Shown here piece after piece: positions 25,516 to 34,031 of a stretch of DNA of 64,000 nucleotides. The notes below the pieces were generated by a model. The model was given only the letters and a program-made list of their open reading frames with translations. It was not told where the DNA came from and made no database searches. Every line of letters begins with the position of its first letter. The first letter of the stretch is position 1. The DNA is from Synechococcus sp. KORDI-49. GTDB lineage: Bacteria > Cyanobacteriota > Cyanobacteriia > PCC-6307 > Cyanobiaceae. The stretch spans positions 2,421,163 to 2,485,162 of the forward strand of contig NZ_CP006270.1 of NCBI RefSeq assembly GCF_000737575.1, in the 5' to 3' direction. A program made the translations under genes and the position numbers.

Positions 25516-27804
25516 GTGGCAACTACCGATGACTATTGCTATTCACTGATAAAAGATTGCAGCAATTGGAAGCAATTCGAGAAAAGTCTCGAACCACTTG
25601 AAAAGCACCAAAAGGGAAGGATATTCGAAGAACTGACCAAATTACTATTTCTTACGCACCCCGTCTACTTAAATAAACTTGCGAGAGTATGGCACCACAG
25701 CGAAATACCGAATCAAATAATTGAACTGTTGCAACTACCAAATCCAGAAATTGGGGTCGACCTCGTAGCACAAGCACGGGACGGTTTTTTCTGGTTAATA
25801 CAATGCAAATTTCACCAGGACCCCGAAGTAAATGTCTCCTATCAAGAAGTCAGTACATTCTTAAGCATCAGCGAAAGATCGGAAACTTTTAAGCACTTAT
25901 CTCATAGATTAATCAGTACATCCGCGAACGGAGTAAGTCCGCGAGTAAGCAAGTCGCATTCATCTAAATTAGGTTATTTAACTGCATCAGACTTCTCCGA
26001 ATTAGACTTTAATGTTATACACACACTTATCGATGGCAAAAGTCTAGTATTCAGACCGAAGACACCAAGGGAGCACCAAACCCGAGCGGTCAGCAAAGCA
26101 ACAGAATACTTTTCCGATCAATCCAAATCAAGAGGGAAAATAATACATCCATGCGGAGCAGGGAAGAGTTTGACCAGTTTCTGGTTATCTCAATCACTTC
26201 ACGCAAATTCCATTCTTATCGCAGTTCCGAGTTTATCTTTAGTCAAGCAAACTGTTTCAACATGGTCACGAGAAGCACTAGCAAACAATAAATCTCTTGA
26301 CTGGATTGCTATTTGCAGCGACGAAACTACGGGATCACTAGAAAACAGACAAAGTCTGTCTGCCGAAATCGGAATAGAGGTAGACACTGACCCGGAGATA
26401 ATAAAGAAGTTTTTCTCAAAAGAATCAAGTTCTAGCAAAATTTTTATCACCACCTATCAAAGCGGGAAAACTCTTGGCGATGTCGCCAGAGAAATGAATC
26501 ACATCTTTGATCTGGGCATATTCGATGAAGCGCATAAGACTGTCGGCAATCGCGACAAGACATATGCACACCTCTTACTTGATGAAAATATTCAGATCAA
26601 AAGACGAGTTTTCATGACAGCAACTGAAAGACAATTCAAAGGAGAGAGTACCAATATCCTGACCATGGATGACAGGAATATTTACGGCGAAGTAATCGAC
26701 GAATTCTCTTTCAAAGAAGCAATTGAATGCCATCCAGCAATTCTATGCGACTATAAAGTTGTAACAACACTAATGACAAAGTCTTTTGTCGATGAATTCA
26801 CTGAAAATAACGGCACTGTCAAAAGCATTGAACAGCACGAAGGCATACAAGCAGACAGAAATGCAATCGCTGCTTTGATTGCTATCAACAAATTAATAGA
26901 CAAGGGTTTAGCGAAGCACATAATCTCATTCCACAACACAATATCAAGATCCAAAAATTTCATGAACTTAGTCAAATACTTTTCTAGCATCTCTGGGGCA
27001 ATGGGCGGATTACAAGTATTTCATTTATCTGGAAAAGACAACAGCGGAACGAGGTCAAAGACCCTGAGGAATTTTGAATCTAGCAATCTCGGTTTAATTA
27101 CAAATGCAAGATGCCTTACTGAGGGAGTCGATGTTCCTTTGGTCGATACAATTTTATTTGCAGACCCAAAGCAAAGCACTATTGATATTGTTCAAGCAGC
27201 AGGTAGAGCGATGAGGATTCATCCTGACAAGCAGACTGGATATATCTTGCTACCAGTTGTGGTAGACGACGAATTAGATGACCCTCAGCAGTCAGCATTT
27301 CAACAGATAATTTCAGTATTAAGCGCTTTAGGGATGCATGACTCCAGGATCATTGATGAATTCAAGGACATCGTTTCGGGAAGAACAAAGAAAGGTAATA
27401 TCGTTGAAATAATTTCTTTTCAAGAGGACTTATTCAAGATCAATCCAGATCGATTGGCAAAAGAGATAGACATTCTTGTATGGGACCGACTCAGTTTTGC
27501 AAAAAGCATTATCGGAGAGAGTGGTTTCACAAAATGGATGAACGAAGAAACAAATCTATCGGATAAGTCTGTAAAAAATTATACCCAAGCAGTCAGGAAA
27601 ATATCTAACGACCTGGTTCGCATGGGTCTCACCAAGTCAACTCTTGAAGAGATTTTAGAGTCAGAAGACCTAAATCACTTGAAAAAAAGTTATTTTGAAA
27701 TACCGGAATTCAAGGAAAGCGACCTAAAAGGCAAGAATATGTACAGCGCTGGTTTCAATAAACTCATCGAGTACCAGTCAATAAAAAAATCCAATCATCT
27801 ATAA
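25516..27804 (+). CDS. Mrr-like nuclease - SF2 helicase fusion (restriction/defence type)
   Basis: 762 aa from GTG. The N-terminal PD-(D/E)xK nuclease has E38/E39, GVD (D82) and QCK (K98). An SF2 helicase follows: Walker A GAGKS (214-218), DEAH box (337-340), motif III TAT (in FMTATERQF), motif V (TEGVDVPLVD) and motif VI QAAGRAMR (560-567). The order nuclease then helicase is that of single-polypeptide type ISP restriction enzymes (LlaGI group), but the protein stops after a short helical domain and has no methyltransferase or target-recognition domain. Probably anti-phage defence; how self DNA is spared is unclear. Confidence 0.8.
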   Translation: MATTDDYCYSLIKDCSNWKQFEKSLEPLEKHQKGRIFEELTKLLFLTHPVYLNKLARVWHHSEIPNQIIELLQLPNPEIGVDLVAQARDGFFWLIQCKFHQDPEVNVSYQEVSTFLSISERSETFKHLSHRLISTSANGVSPRVSKSHSSKLGYLTASDFSELDFNVIHTLIDGKSLVFRPKTPREHQTRAVSKATEYFSDQSKSRGKIIHPCGAGKSLTSFWLSQSLHANSILIAVPSLSLVKQTVSTWSREALANNKSLDWIAICSDETTGSLENRQSLSAEIGIEVDTDPEIIKKFFSKESSSSKIFITTYQSGKTLGDVAREMNHIFDLGIFDEAHKTVGNRDKTYAHLLLDENIQIKRRVFMTATERQFKGESTNILTMDDRNIYGEVIDEFSFKEAIECHPAILCDYKVVTTLMTKSFVDEFTENNGTVKSIEQHEGIQADRNAIAALIAINKLIDKGLAKHIISFHNTISRSKNFMNLVKYFSSISGAMGGLQVFHLSGKDNSGTRSKTLRNFESSNLGLITNARCLTEGVDVPLVDTILFADPKQSTIDIVQAAGRAMRIHPDKQTGYILLPVVVDDELDDPQQSAFQQIISVLSALGMHDSRIIDEFKDIVSGRTKKGNIVEIISFQEDLFKINPDRLAKEIDILVWDRLSFAKSIIGESGFTKWMNEETNLSDKSVKNYTQAVRKISNDLVRMGLTKSTLEEILESEDLNHLKKSYFEIPEFKESDLKGKNMYSAGFNKLIEYQSIKKSNHL

Positions 27805-28148
27805 TCTTCTTTCAGATCTATTTTGATCTTCTCCTCTAACCACTTCTTATATCTCTTATCTCTTTTCTAGGTATTCTTGATCATATTATATTTAATCTTG
27901 ATCAGTCGAATGGTGATATATATTCATCTGACCACCTCACTACGGTTGTTCTGAAACCATTCATAGTGAGTTATCAGATAATCCAGTGTTCCTGACCTGG
28001 ATCGTCTGAGTTGATGAGATAAGGGATCAAACTTTTCCAGAGTGGTCTGATTCCTTTTCCCAAAGAAGAGATTGATATTTCTTGTCTCAACAAAGCAAAC
28101 ATTCGTGATCCAGAGAACGGATGAGGATTTCTTTCTGGAGTTGGAGAA
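27805..28148. other. 344-bp AT-rich stretch without a gene
   Basis: No credible gene. TCTTGATCA is repeated around 27876 and 27895, in sequence rich in TGATCA palindromes. It separates the nuclease-helicase from the convergent XRE-type gene. Confidence 0.5.
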
Positions 28149-28403
28149 CTAATCCTTTTCAACCACTTCCAACAAATCCTCAATCCCGCAATCCAGCAGT
28201 GTCACGATCTTGGATGCCAGATCCAGTGAAAGTGCTGCTGCTGCCTTGTCATCGTTCCGTGCCAGGCGGGTGATGGTCGTCGCTGCCACCCCTGCTTGAA
28301 CTGACAAGGCGTTCATGGTGATGGGTTTCTCGCCCACCTCCGCACGACGCAGATTTGCCTTGGCAATTGCCTTGGGCAGTGTCAGACGAACTTGTTTTGC
28401 CAT
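28149..28403 (-). CDS. XRE/Cro-type helix-turn-helix regulator
   Basis: 84 aa from ATG 28403 (MAKQVRLTLPKAIAKANLRR). The helix-turn-helix is ITMNALSVQAGVAATTITRL + ARNDDKAAA, and the C-terminal helix is SLDLASKIVTLLDCGIEDLL. It is divergent from the operon beginning with the 28473-28481 promoter, with about 70 bp to that -10 box. This arrangement is typical of a repressor controlling both sides of a switch. Target sites are not proven. Confidence 0.8.
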   Translation of the reverse strand: MAKQVRLTLPKAIAKANLRRAEVGEKPITMNALSVQAGVAATTITRLARNDDKAAAALSLDLASKIVTLLDCGIEDLLEVVEKD

Positions 28404-28470
28404 AAAGCGCACCATACCCCAAGCGCAGCATGTCGCAATATCAGCATGAGACGCTGCATCCTCAGTAATT

Positions 28471-28558
28471 TTTGCTATAGTTAGTGCGTTGAGGGCAAGA
28501 GGTTCACAGAAACCCGCCCTCTCAACCCCACTTCAGAAACCCATAGAGGTTCAAGACC
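28471..28558 (+). promoter_or_regulatory. promoter and structured leader, copy A
   Basis: An extended -10 (TTTGCTATAGT, hexamer 28476-28481) is followed by a leader with hairpin GAGGGC/GCCCTC and the paired words AGAGGTTCA and GAAACCC before the ATG at 28559. The same leader is at 28922-29005 and, shortened, at 30219-30256. The stem in copy B is GAGGGGC/GCCCCTC, an insertion matched on both sides, which supports RNA pairing. Confidence 0.75.
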
Positions 28559-28897
28559 ATGCCGACTGACCTTTCCACCATTGACCTGGCAACCCTCAAC
28601 GCTGCCCAGGGTGTGATCGTGACTGCCCTTCGGAACCAGTGCTGCCAATGGGAGCAGGACTCCGCTGATGCCATTGCCGATGGTCACCTGTCCAATGCCG
28701 TGATGCTGGAGCACTGGGCATTTGCCGCTGATCTGCTCTCCGCCACTGTGAGCACGGAGTTCTCTGCCCTCTTTGGCAAGGCAATGAACGCTCGCCTGAA
28801 CAGCAGCACCCGATCTGTCAGTGACCACCTCCTCGATGCCATGGCACTGGAGGTGGCAGCACAGCAGAGCGAACCATTGGACAGAATTAGCGTCTAA
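28559..28897 (+). CDS. 112-aa helical protein, unknown
   Basis: Alanine-rich, cysteine pair NQCCQWEQD, then helices around ADGHLSNAVMLEHWAFAADL and SVSDHLLDAMALEVAAQQ. First gene behind leader copy A. No family recognised; the ribosome-binding region is AGAGGTTCAAGACC. Confidence 0.6.
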   Translation: MPTDLSTIDLATLNAAQGVIVTALRNQCCQWEQDSADAIADGHLSNAVMLEHWAFAADLLSATVSTEFSALFGKAMNARLNSSTRSVSDHLLDAMALEVAAQQSEPLDRISV

Positions 28898-28921
28898 TAC
28901 TGCGTTGTCTAGTTTCTGTGC

Positions 28922-29005
28922 TATATTTTGAGCGTTGAGGGGCAAGAGGTTCATAGAAACCCGCCCCTCCAACACCTTTCCCGAAACCCACAGAGGTTCA
29001 AGACC
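28922..29005 (+). promoter_or_regulatory. promoter and structured leader, copy B
   Basis: TGTGCTATATT (-10 hexamer 28922-28927) followed by stem GAGGGGC/GCCCCTC and the repeated AGAGGTTCA / GAAACCC words. See copy A at 28471. Confidence 0.75.
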
Positions 29006-29215
29006 ATGCTTCATCAATCCACTCCCTTCTGCTGGCACTTCACCAGTCCTGAGCATCAGGGAATGCTGGTTCGCCATTCACGCTCGGGTGACTTTCAACT
29101 CTGCCGCCGCTCACAGGTGGGTGAGATGTGCTGGGAGACCCGCACCCTTTCCTGCCACCAGACCCTGGAGCAGGCAGTGGCAGCAGCAAAAGACCATTGC
29201 CTGGTAACCGCCTGA
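29006..29215 (+). CDS. 69-aa protein, unknown
   Basis: Begins MLHQSTPFCWHFTSPEHQGM after leader copy B. Contains four cysteines and several histidines (FCWHF, LCRRS, MCWET, SCHQT, HCL), possibly a small metal-binding fold. No family recognised. Confidence 0.55.
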   Translation: MLHQSTPFCWHFTSPEHQGMLVRHSRSGDFQLCRRSQVGEMCWETRTLSCHQTLEQAVAAAKDHCLVTA

Positions 29216-29281
29216 TGGTTCTTGCCGTTGCTGGTGGGGGAGAAATCCCCTGCCACACTTGACCCACGACCCGCACCAGCA

Positions 29282-29479
29282 ATGGCATCTGATCACCCTG
29301 ACGCACCCAAGCAGTTCGGCATTCGTCTGAATCAGGACACGATGGAACTGGTTTCTGAGATTCAGGAGTTCAGGCGTCGAACCAATCAATCCACCACCCT
29401 TGCCGCCATCGTGGAAGACGCCATCCGTTGCCACTACAACCGACTGGAGGACGAGGGTGCTCTCTATGGCAAAAAATGA
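29282..29479 (+). CDS. 65-aa ribbon-helix-helix-like protein
   Basis: Starts MASDHPDAPKQFGIRLNQDT: a strand FGIRL, helix TMELVSEIQEFRRRTNQS and helix TLAAIVEDAIRCHY fit a ribbon-helix-helix DNA-binding protein. A longer upstream start is possible but adds a proline-rich, unlikely stretch. Ends with ATGA overlap to the next gene. Confidence 0.6.
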   Translation: MASDHPDAPKQFGIRLNQDTMELVSEIQEFRRRTNQSTTLAAIVEDAIRCHYNRLEDEGALYGKK

Positions 29480-29859
29480 CCCCACCGATCTCCAAAGCAG
29501 ATCTTCAGCGACTGGTGGAGACGCTGCCGCCTGAACGCCATAACCCCTACGCCTATCTGGAGGACTGGAAACCTGATCAACTGCTGCTAAGGCGGATTGA
29601 ACTCACCGATCAACTGAAGATCCTGGACCAAGAGCGCAAAGCAATTGACGCTGAACTGCTGGAGGTCTTCTCAGATCCTGAATTGCGCTATGGCATTCGT
29701 GTCCCTGGTGGATGGGTTCTCAAGCAGCGATCACGAACCTCCTGGGACTATGCCCCTGAAGTGCGGGAAGCAGTCAAGGCGATCCAGAAGCAGGCACAGC
29801 GGGATGGACGAGCACAACCGTTGGTGAGTTCCTATCTCTGCATGGTTCAAGAGATCTAA
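29476..29859 (+). CDS. 127-aa protein, unknown
   Basis: MTPPISKADLQRLVETLPPE start overlaps the previous stop (ATGA). Middle helix LLLRRIELTDQLKILDQERK + AIDAELLEVF is coiled-coil-like, followed by YGIRVPGGWVLKQRSRTSWD. Resembles small phage-type accessory proteins. No function assigned. Confidence 0.6.
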   Translation: MTPPISKADLQRLVETLPPERHNPYAYLEDWKPDQLLLRRIELTDQLKILDQERKAIDAELLEVFSDPELRYGIRVPGGWVLKQRSRTSWDYAPEVREAVKAIQKQAQRDGRAQPLVSSYLCMVQEI

Positions 29860-29875
29860 GACAACAAAAGCAGCA

Positions 29876-30136
29876 TCAGAGACCAAAGACTTGTTGCAGA
29901 TGAGCGATTGGATTATCCGTTGGTTCGCCACGCACGACCCATCGCTCTGTGCTTCCGCTCCTCAGTAAGGCACGGAAGTCATCGGCATTAATCAGGATCC
30001 CCGTCCCAACCGCCAGGTTCACCATCTCCTCTGGAGTTTCAGCGTCATAAAACTCCTGCTCAATCTCAGGATCACCATCAACCTGATAGCAGAGGTGATC
30101 CAAGGCATCCAAAAGTGGTTGCGTGATGGCGCTCAT
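29876..30136 (-). CDS. Nif11-like small protein
   Basis: 86 aa from ATG 30136. GDPEIEQEFYDAETPEEMVN + LAVGTGILINADDFRALL has the Nif11 pattern (ETPEEMVNLAVGTGI). It lies on the opposite strand between two rightward genes. No core peptide is visible. Confidence 0.55.
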   Translation of the reverse strand: MSAITQPLLDALDHLCYQVDGDPEIEQEFYDAETPEEMVNLAVGTGILINADDFRALLRSGSTERWVVRGEPTDNPIAHLQQVFGL

Positions 30137-30218
30137 ACCCGTTCGGCAGAGACACCTCAACGCTACTTAAGCGCCAAACACCCGCAGCACTAATCTTTAC
30201 AGATGCAGCGCTAGGCGC

Positions 30219-30256
30219 TATACTATCAGCACTGAAACCCACAGAGGTTCAATCCA
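30219..30256 (+). promoter_or_regulatory. promoter and shortened leader, copy C
   Basis: GGCGCTATACT (-10 hexamer TATACT 30219-30224) followed by GAAACCCACAGAGGTTCA (30234-30251) just before ATG 30257. Shares the second half of leader copies A and B but lacks the hairpin. Confidence 0.65.
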
Positions 30257-30676
30257 ATGCTCAAGACCAGCAACAACGGCACTCAGGCATCAGGTGCCGT
30301 CAAGTTCTCACTCCGACCCACTGCTGAAACCCTGGCAGATCTATCAAGACCCATTGATCCACGCCACCTCAAGACCAGGAAGCAGGGCACAGCGACCCTG
30401 ACCTACTGCCCCTGGAACACCATTGCTCGCCATCTTCACCACCGTGCCCCTGGTTGGTGCTGGGAAGTTCAGTCGGTTCAGGAGGTTGGTGGTGCTGTTG
30501 TGGTCACTGGGCGTCTGACCATCCCCACTGCTGATGGCGACCTCCTCCACTACTCAGCAGTGGCATCAGAACCATTGGAGTCGGCATCGAAGGCACCTGC
30601 TGCTGAAGTTGCTGCGTCCTCATGCCTCAGGAGGGCAGCAGCACTGGCAGGTCTGGGGTTGGAGTTATGGGGTTGA
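30257..30676 (+). CDS. Rad52/Rad22-like single-strand annealing protein
   Basis: 139 aa. The core IDPRHLKTRKQGTATLTYCP, APGWCWEV, VVVTGRLTIPTADGDLLHYS, AVASEP and AAALAGLGLELWG follows the layout of short Rad52/DUF1071-like annealing proteins (strand-rich core, then SSCLRRAAALAG helix). Such proteins pair complementary single strands during phage or plasmid recombination. Beside an SF3 helicase this fits element replication by annealing. Assignment from pattern, not alignment. Confidence 0.55.
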   Translation: MLKTSNNGTQASGAVKFSLRPTAETLADLSRPIDPRHLKTRKQGTATLTYCPWNTIARHLHHRAPGWCWEVQSVQEVGGAVVVTGRLTIPTADGDLLHYSAVASEPLESASKAPAAEVAASSCLRRAAALAGLGLELWG

Positions 30677-30943
30677 GGCAATGAAGTGGGCGTTCCTGCT
30701 CCGTGGGGTACTGCTGACCCGTCGACAAGGTGCAGCAGCGACTCTGTTAACAGATTAACGAATTAACAGACCCAAATCAGCAAATTAGGAATGCAAGGAC
30801 ATTCCCTTTGGGGACTGCGATTTGATGGATTGATGTGACTGCCGAACACCAGTCGTCACTGGGCATACGGCAGGATTGAATGTCTGAATGAGTGGAGAAA
30901 TAGTGATAGACACCTTGTGGGTCTTTCCATTGGATGAAGTGAG
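30677..30943. other. 267-bp intergenic stretch
   Basis: Contains a TTAAC repeat (GTTAACAGATTAACGAATTA from 30746, extending to 30770). No gene seen. It is the convergent gap between the Rad52-like gene and the recombinase operon. Confidence 0.5.
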
Positions 30944-31150
30944 TCATGTGTCCTCACTCCACACCTGAAAGAAGTCCATGTAGAGGACCTCTAAATCGTC
31001 CCAGTCCTGGATGCTGTTGAATTCCAACCACTCTTCCTGGAGTGCCTTCTTGTCCCTTCCATCAAGGCGTTTAAGGCGCTTAGAGCAGTCGTTCAGTGCC
31101 TTATCGACCGTGAGTTCAAGGCGGCAAAGAATGGGGTCTGAGTTGCTCAT
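30944..31150 (-). CDS. 68-aa acidic partner of the small recombinase
   Basis: MSNSDPILCRLELTVDKALN start overlaps the recombinase stop by four bases (ATGA). Helical and acidic (WDDLEVLYMDFFQVWSEDT). Coupling suggests a partner or regulator of the recombinase; no family recognised. Confidence 0.55.
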   Translation of the reverse strand: MSNSDPILCRLELTVDKALNDCSKRLKRLDGRDKKALQEEWLEFNSIQDWDDLEVLYMDFFQVWSEDT

Positions 31151-31770
31151 GCTGCCCCCATACGCTTGCGGTATTTGCCCACAACCTTGTCTCTATCGAC
31201 GTCCAGATACTCCTGGAGCGATGCCAGAGACCGATGACCAGAGATCTGTTGGATTTCCCTGAGGGTCCATCCATCGCGGTACAACTCTGTTAGTTGTGTC
31301 CTCCGATAGGAGTGAGAGGACACACCCGAGAGACCGTTCCATTCACAGACCTTCCGCAGTTCCTTATCGAAGGCAGCAGACGACAGAGGCATGGTGATGC
31401 CGTTGCGAGACTGAGTGGGCGATTGGTTGAAGAAAAGGAAATCGTTTGGTTGGAGTCGGAGTCCACGCGCGCGCAGAACAAGTGAATCCATGAGTTTTGG
31501 AGGTAAATACACCTCCCGACTCTTTTTCATCTTTGTTGTTCCACGTTCGAGGATCACCATCCCCGTTTCGGGAACAAGATTTCGAACACGAATGGCGAGT
31601 ACTTCACTGATTCGACCAGCAGACCAATAAAGGAGGTCAGCGACCAGTCGGTACTTCTGAGGCAGGTTGTCCTGGATCAGGGTCCGTTCCTCAGGAGAGA
31701 GGACCTTCGCCTTCCCAGATCGGTTGACTTTGTAGAAGAGGGTCATGGGGAGTTCGATTCCCGTGGACAC
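31147..31770 (-). CDS. catalytic-domain-only tyrosine recombinase
   Basis: 207 aa, about half the length of a full integrase. It has R53 (AGRISEVLAI), a beta-hairpin lysine near residue 80 (TTKMKKSREVYLP), H153-xx-R156 (HSYRRT), H179 (SGHRSL) and nucleophile Y188 (LQEYLDVD). There is no arm- or core-binding domain. Candidates are a resolvase or inversion enzyme, or an accessory recombinase for element dimers. It differs clearly from the P4-type integrase at 13304. Confidence 0.85.
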   Translation of the reverse strand: MSTGIELPMTLFYKVNRSGKAKVLSPEERTLIQDNLPQKYRLVADLLYWSAGRISEVLAIRVRNLVPETGMVILERGTTKMKKSREVYLPPKLMDSLVLRARGLRLQPNDFLFFNQSPTQSRNGITMPLSSAAFDKELRKVCEWNGLSGVSSHSYRRTQLTELYRDGWTLREIQQISGHRSLASLQEYLDVDRDKVVGKYRKRMGAA

Positions 31771-32278
31771 TCAGAACATACTGCCTCTCCGCACGGAGAT
31801 CAATGTAGATAAAACAGGTAGGTTGGTCTTTCGTTCAAAGACCAACCAAGAAACCCAGTGTTTGCAGGGGTTCTTGATTTCTGCCTTTTTCTGAGACTGG
31901 ATATGAGACTCATGTATGACCTCTATTAAGTTGGCGAGTAGTTGGTACGGATGTATTAGTGTTGGGTCCAGTCGCGGGATAGTCCATGACCAACCCACCT
32001 GAGGAATGGAGGTTTCTTCCTCATAGGTTTCTTCAACCTGCAGGTGACGGTGGTCGGGCATGCCTCTCTTGCAGATATTTCCACTACCACCCGTCCTTTC
32101 TTTGCCTGCCCATCTGTGCCTGCCACCTTCATGAGGGATTGGTCGAGAACCAGAGGCAATCCAACGTCTGTTGCTCTGATTGGGCACCAAGGGAACGCCC
32201 AGACATCAAAAAAGGGGCACCGAAGTACCCCTAAGTTCTGGTTTGGGTCTGTTAATCCGTTAATCCGTTACCAGGACC
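31771..32278. other. 508-bp stretch without a confident gene
   Basis: Open frames exist on the reverse strand but their sequences (basic, low-complexity) do not look like proteins and start poorly. Contains the GTTAATCC repeat at 32249-32272. Confidence 0.45.
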
Positions 32279-32650
32279 TCACTCCTCAGACTCTTCTTCA
32301 GAACCACCCACAGGGATGAGGCGAATTGCCTTCTTACCCAGTTTGATTTCGAACTCGTCACCAGGATTCAGGTCGAGCAGTGCGGTGTATGCCTTACCGA
32401 CCAGAAGGTTGCCATTTCCCTGCACCGTGGCGGTGTAGGACAACTTCCGACCACCTTTGCCGATAGCAGCACCACCACCACCCAACTCAATGCCTTTGGC
32501 GCCCAGAAGCGCCTCATAGAAGGCAGTGAAGTTCACCCGATCGGAACCATCCTTTTTCTTGGAGACATAACCGCACTGGGTTGCTAGGTCGGTCTTTGAG
32601 ACATCACCAAGTTCTTTGACCTTAGTGAGCAGTTCAGTACCAGTAAGCAT
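32279..32650 (-). CDS. cyanobacterial AbrB-like regulator (cyAbrB)
   Basis: 123 aa. LTKVKELGDVSKTDLATQCG + YVSKKKDG, GGRKLSYTATVQGNGNLLVG and YTALLDLNPGDEFEIKLGKK + AIRLIPVG are diagnostic of cyAbrB, whose DNA-binding domain is C-terminal. Chromosomal cyAbrB proteins are global regulators of carbon and nitrogen genes. Here it is on the mobile element and could act on host or element promoters. Confidence 0.9.
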   Translation of the reverse strand: MLTGTELLTKVKELGDVSKTDLATQCGYVSKKKDGSDRVNFTAFYEALLGAKGIELGGGGAAIGKGGRKLSYTATVQGNGNLLVGKAYTALLDLNPGDEFEIKLGKKAIRLIPVGGSEEESEE

Positions 32651-32720
32651 GAGGGAAGAGTGAATGCTTATTCATGGTGTAACTCGAGTCTCTCAAGTCT
32701 TCAAGGGGTCAGAACCACTG

Positions 32721-32978
32721 TCATGACTGGTTACCTGCGTTGTTCTGGGTCTCCTCCTCCCCCTGAATCTGCTTTGGCATATCTCTCATTACCTTCCACT
32801 TTCCATTCTTGTACTTGTAACCATTGGCGCCTGCGGTCCGCCATCGCCCCCAGCATTCAACGACCTTACACATGAAGTCTTGGTCATCCTTTAAATGCTT
32901 CAGGGCATAACTGATCGCTCTTTCTTGAGCATCTAGCAGTTCCACGATTTCTTGTGGAAGGGTTTTGGGTCTACTCAT
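32721..32978 (-). CDS. 85-aa protein, unknown
   Basis: MSRPKTLPQEIVELLDAQER start overlaps the 54-aa gene stop (ATGA). Helical, ends basic then acidic. Possible small DNA-associated protein; unrecognised. Confidence 0.5.
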   Translation of the reverse strand: MSRPKTLPQEIVELLDAQERAISYALKHLKDDQDFMCKVVECWGRWRTAGANGYKYKNGKWKVMRDMPKQIQGEEETQNNAGNQS

Positions 32979-33139
32979 GGGGATGGTTCCCCGATGACGA
33001 TGTTTAATCCTTCTTCCAGTTTGAGGATCTTTGCCATCTCCTTGATATAACCAATCTGAGATGGGTTGATGTAGACCGATTCCTCTAACAGTCCCCCAGT
33101 AACTGCGGGGAAGGTCACCAGTATTTCTTGTGTGTTCAT
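32975..33139 (-). CDS. 54-aa protein, unknown
   Basis: MNTQEILVTFPAVTGGLLEE start, ends LNIVIGEPSP. Overlaps both neighbours by four bases (ATGA), the strongest sign it is real. Unrecognised. Confidence 0.55.
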   Translation of the reverse strand: MNTQEILVTFPAVTGGLLEESVYINPSQIGYIKEMAKILKLEEGLNIVIGEPSP

Positions 33140-33936
33140 GATAATCCAAATGCAGTGAGTAGTTTTTCGTCCATCATGTCGTCAGGTTTTCGAACATACC
33201 CATCCAACATTTTTGCAAAATTTCCTTTGATCTTGTTTCTTCGCCTGAACCGACGATTGCTACAGATCGATCTGATGTGTTCAGTCATCTTCTTGCCTGC
33301 GATTTCCCACATCTCTAATTCAAGTTTGTAGTCCTCGTAGGTGCAGTCAAATGTTGGCAGTTCGTCTCCTGCTGACTCCAGTTGTTTTCCTAGGACTTGC
33401 ATAATGGGGTCCAGTGACTTTGCCCACAGGTATTCCTGCGGCGTATAAGTGGGTCTTTCAGATAGTATTTCCGTTATCGCGGCAACAAGATTTAGTTTCG
33501 TATGCAATGTTGAATCAATAGTCGGGTATATCCCGTAGTCCTCCGTCCCATTCTTTCTTGTATATCTTTCGACGGTTCCTGAAAAGTTAATGGGTAGATT
33601 CATTCCGAATTCCATTCCATAGGAATCCAGGTCTTCCTTGCTGATGAATAGATTTAAATGATGTTCTGTTGTGATGCGCTCTTGGTCTTGAAATAGTTTG
33701 CTCTTGTCTGGTTTTCTGATGGTTGGTTGTGATACGTAGAACCGCCTTGTGTTGTTAGGCAGATCTTCCCAGTCCGTAATCCATCCTCTGCATAAGACGT
33801 ATTTGCCCATATAGGGCGACAATGCTTTTCTCATGACTTCATATCTGCTCCTAAGATATTTTCTATAAGGTTTCTCTTTGACGCGTTTATCGCTTTCGCT
33901 GAGAAGTTTTATTTTCAGAAATGCCTTGCTTAGCAA
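33136..33936 (-). CDS. 266-aa protein, possible OB-fold region
   Basis: The middle (MGKYVLCRGWITDWEDLP to LPINFSGTVERYTRKNG, about 43-135) alternates strands as in an OB fold and could bind nucleic acid. The ends are lysine/arginine-rich. First gene of a coupled three-gene run (with 32975 and 32721). Not recognised; the replication link is inference. Confidence 0.5.
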   Translation of the reverse strand: MLSKAFLKIKLLSESDKRVKEKPYRKYLRSRYEVMRKALSPYMGKYVLCRGWITDWEDLPNNTRRFYVSQPTIRKPDKSKLFQDQERITTEHHLNLFISKEDLDSYGMEFGMNLPINFSGTVERYTRKNGTEDYGIYPTIDSTLHTKLNLVAAITEILSERPTYTPQEYLWAKSLDPIMQVLGKQLESAGDELPTFDCTYEDYKLELEMWEIAGKKMTEHIRSICSNRRFRRRNKIKGNFAKMLDGYVRKPDDMMDEKLLTAFGLS

Positions 33937-34031
33937 ATCCTATGTATGATTATATCAAAATTATGCATTATATAGTGTATTCTGTTTACTTTTCAACACA
34001 AAATTGAATTAACAGATTAACGAATTAACAG

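Noticed and set aside
31771-32190. A 139-aa reverse frame after the small recombinase
   Set aside because: Protein-unlike sequence, no ribosome-binding site, and a more basic 67-aa frame in another phase is equally poor; kept as non-coding.
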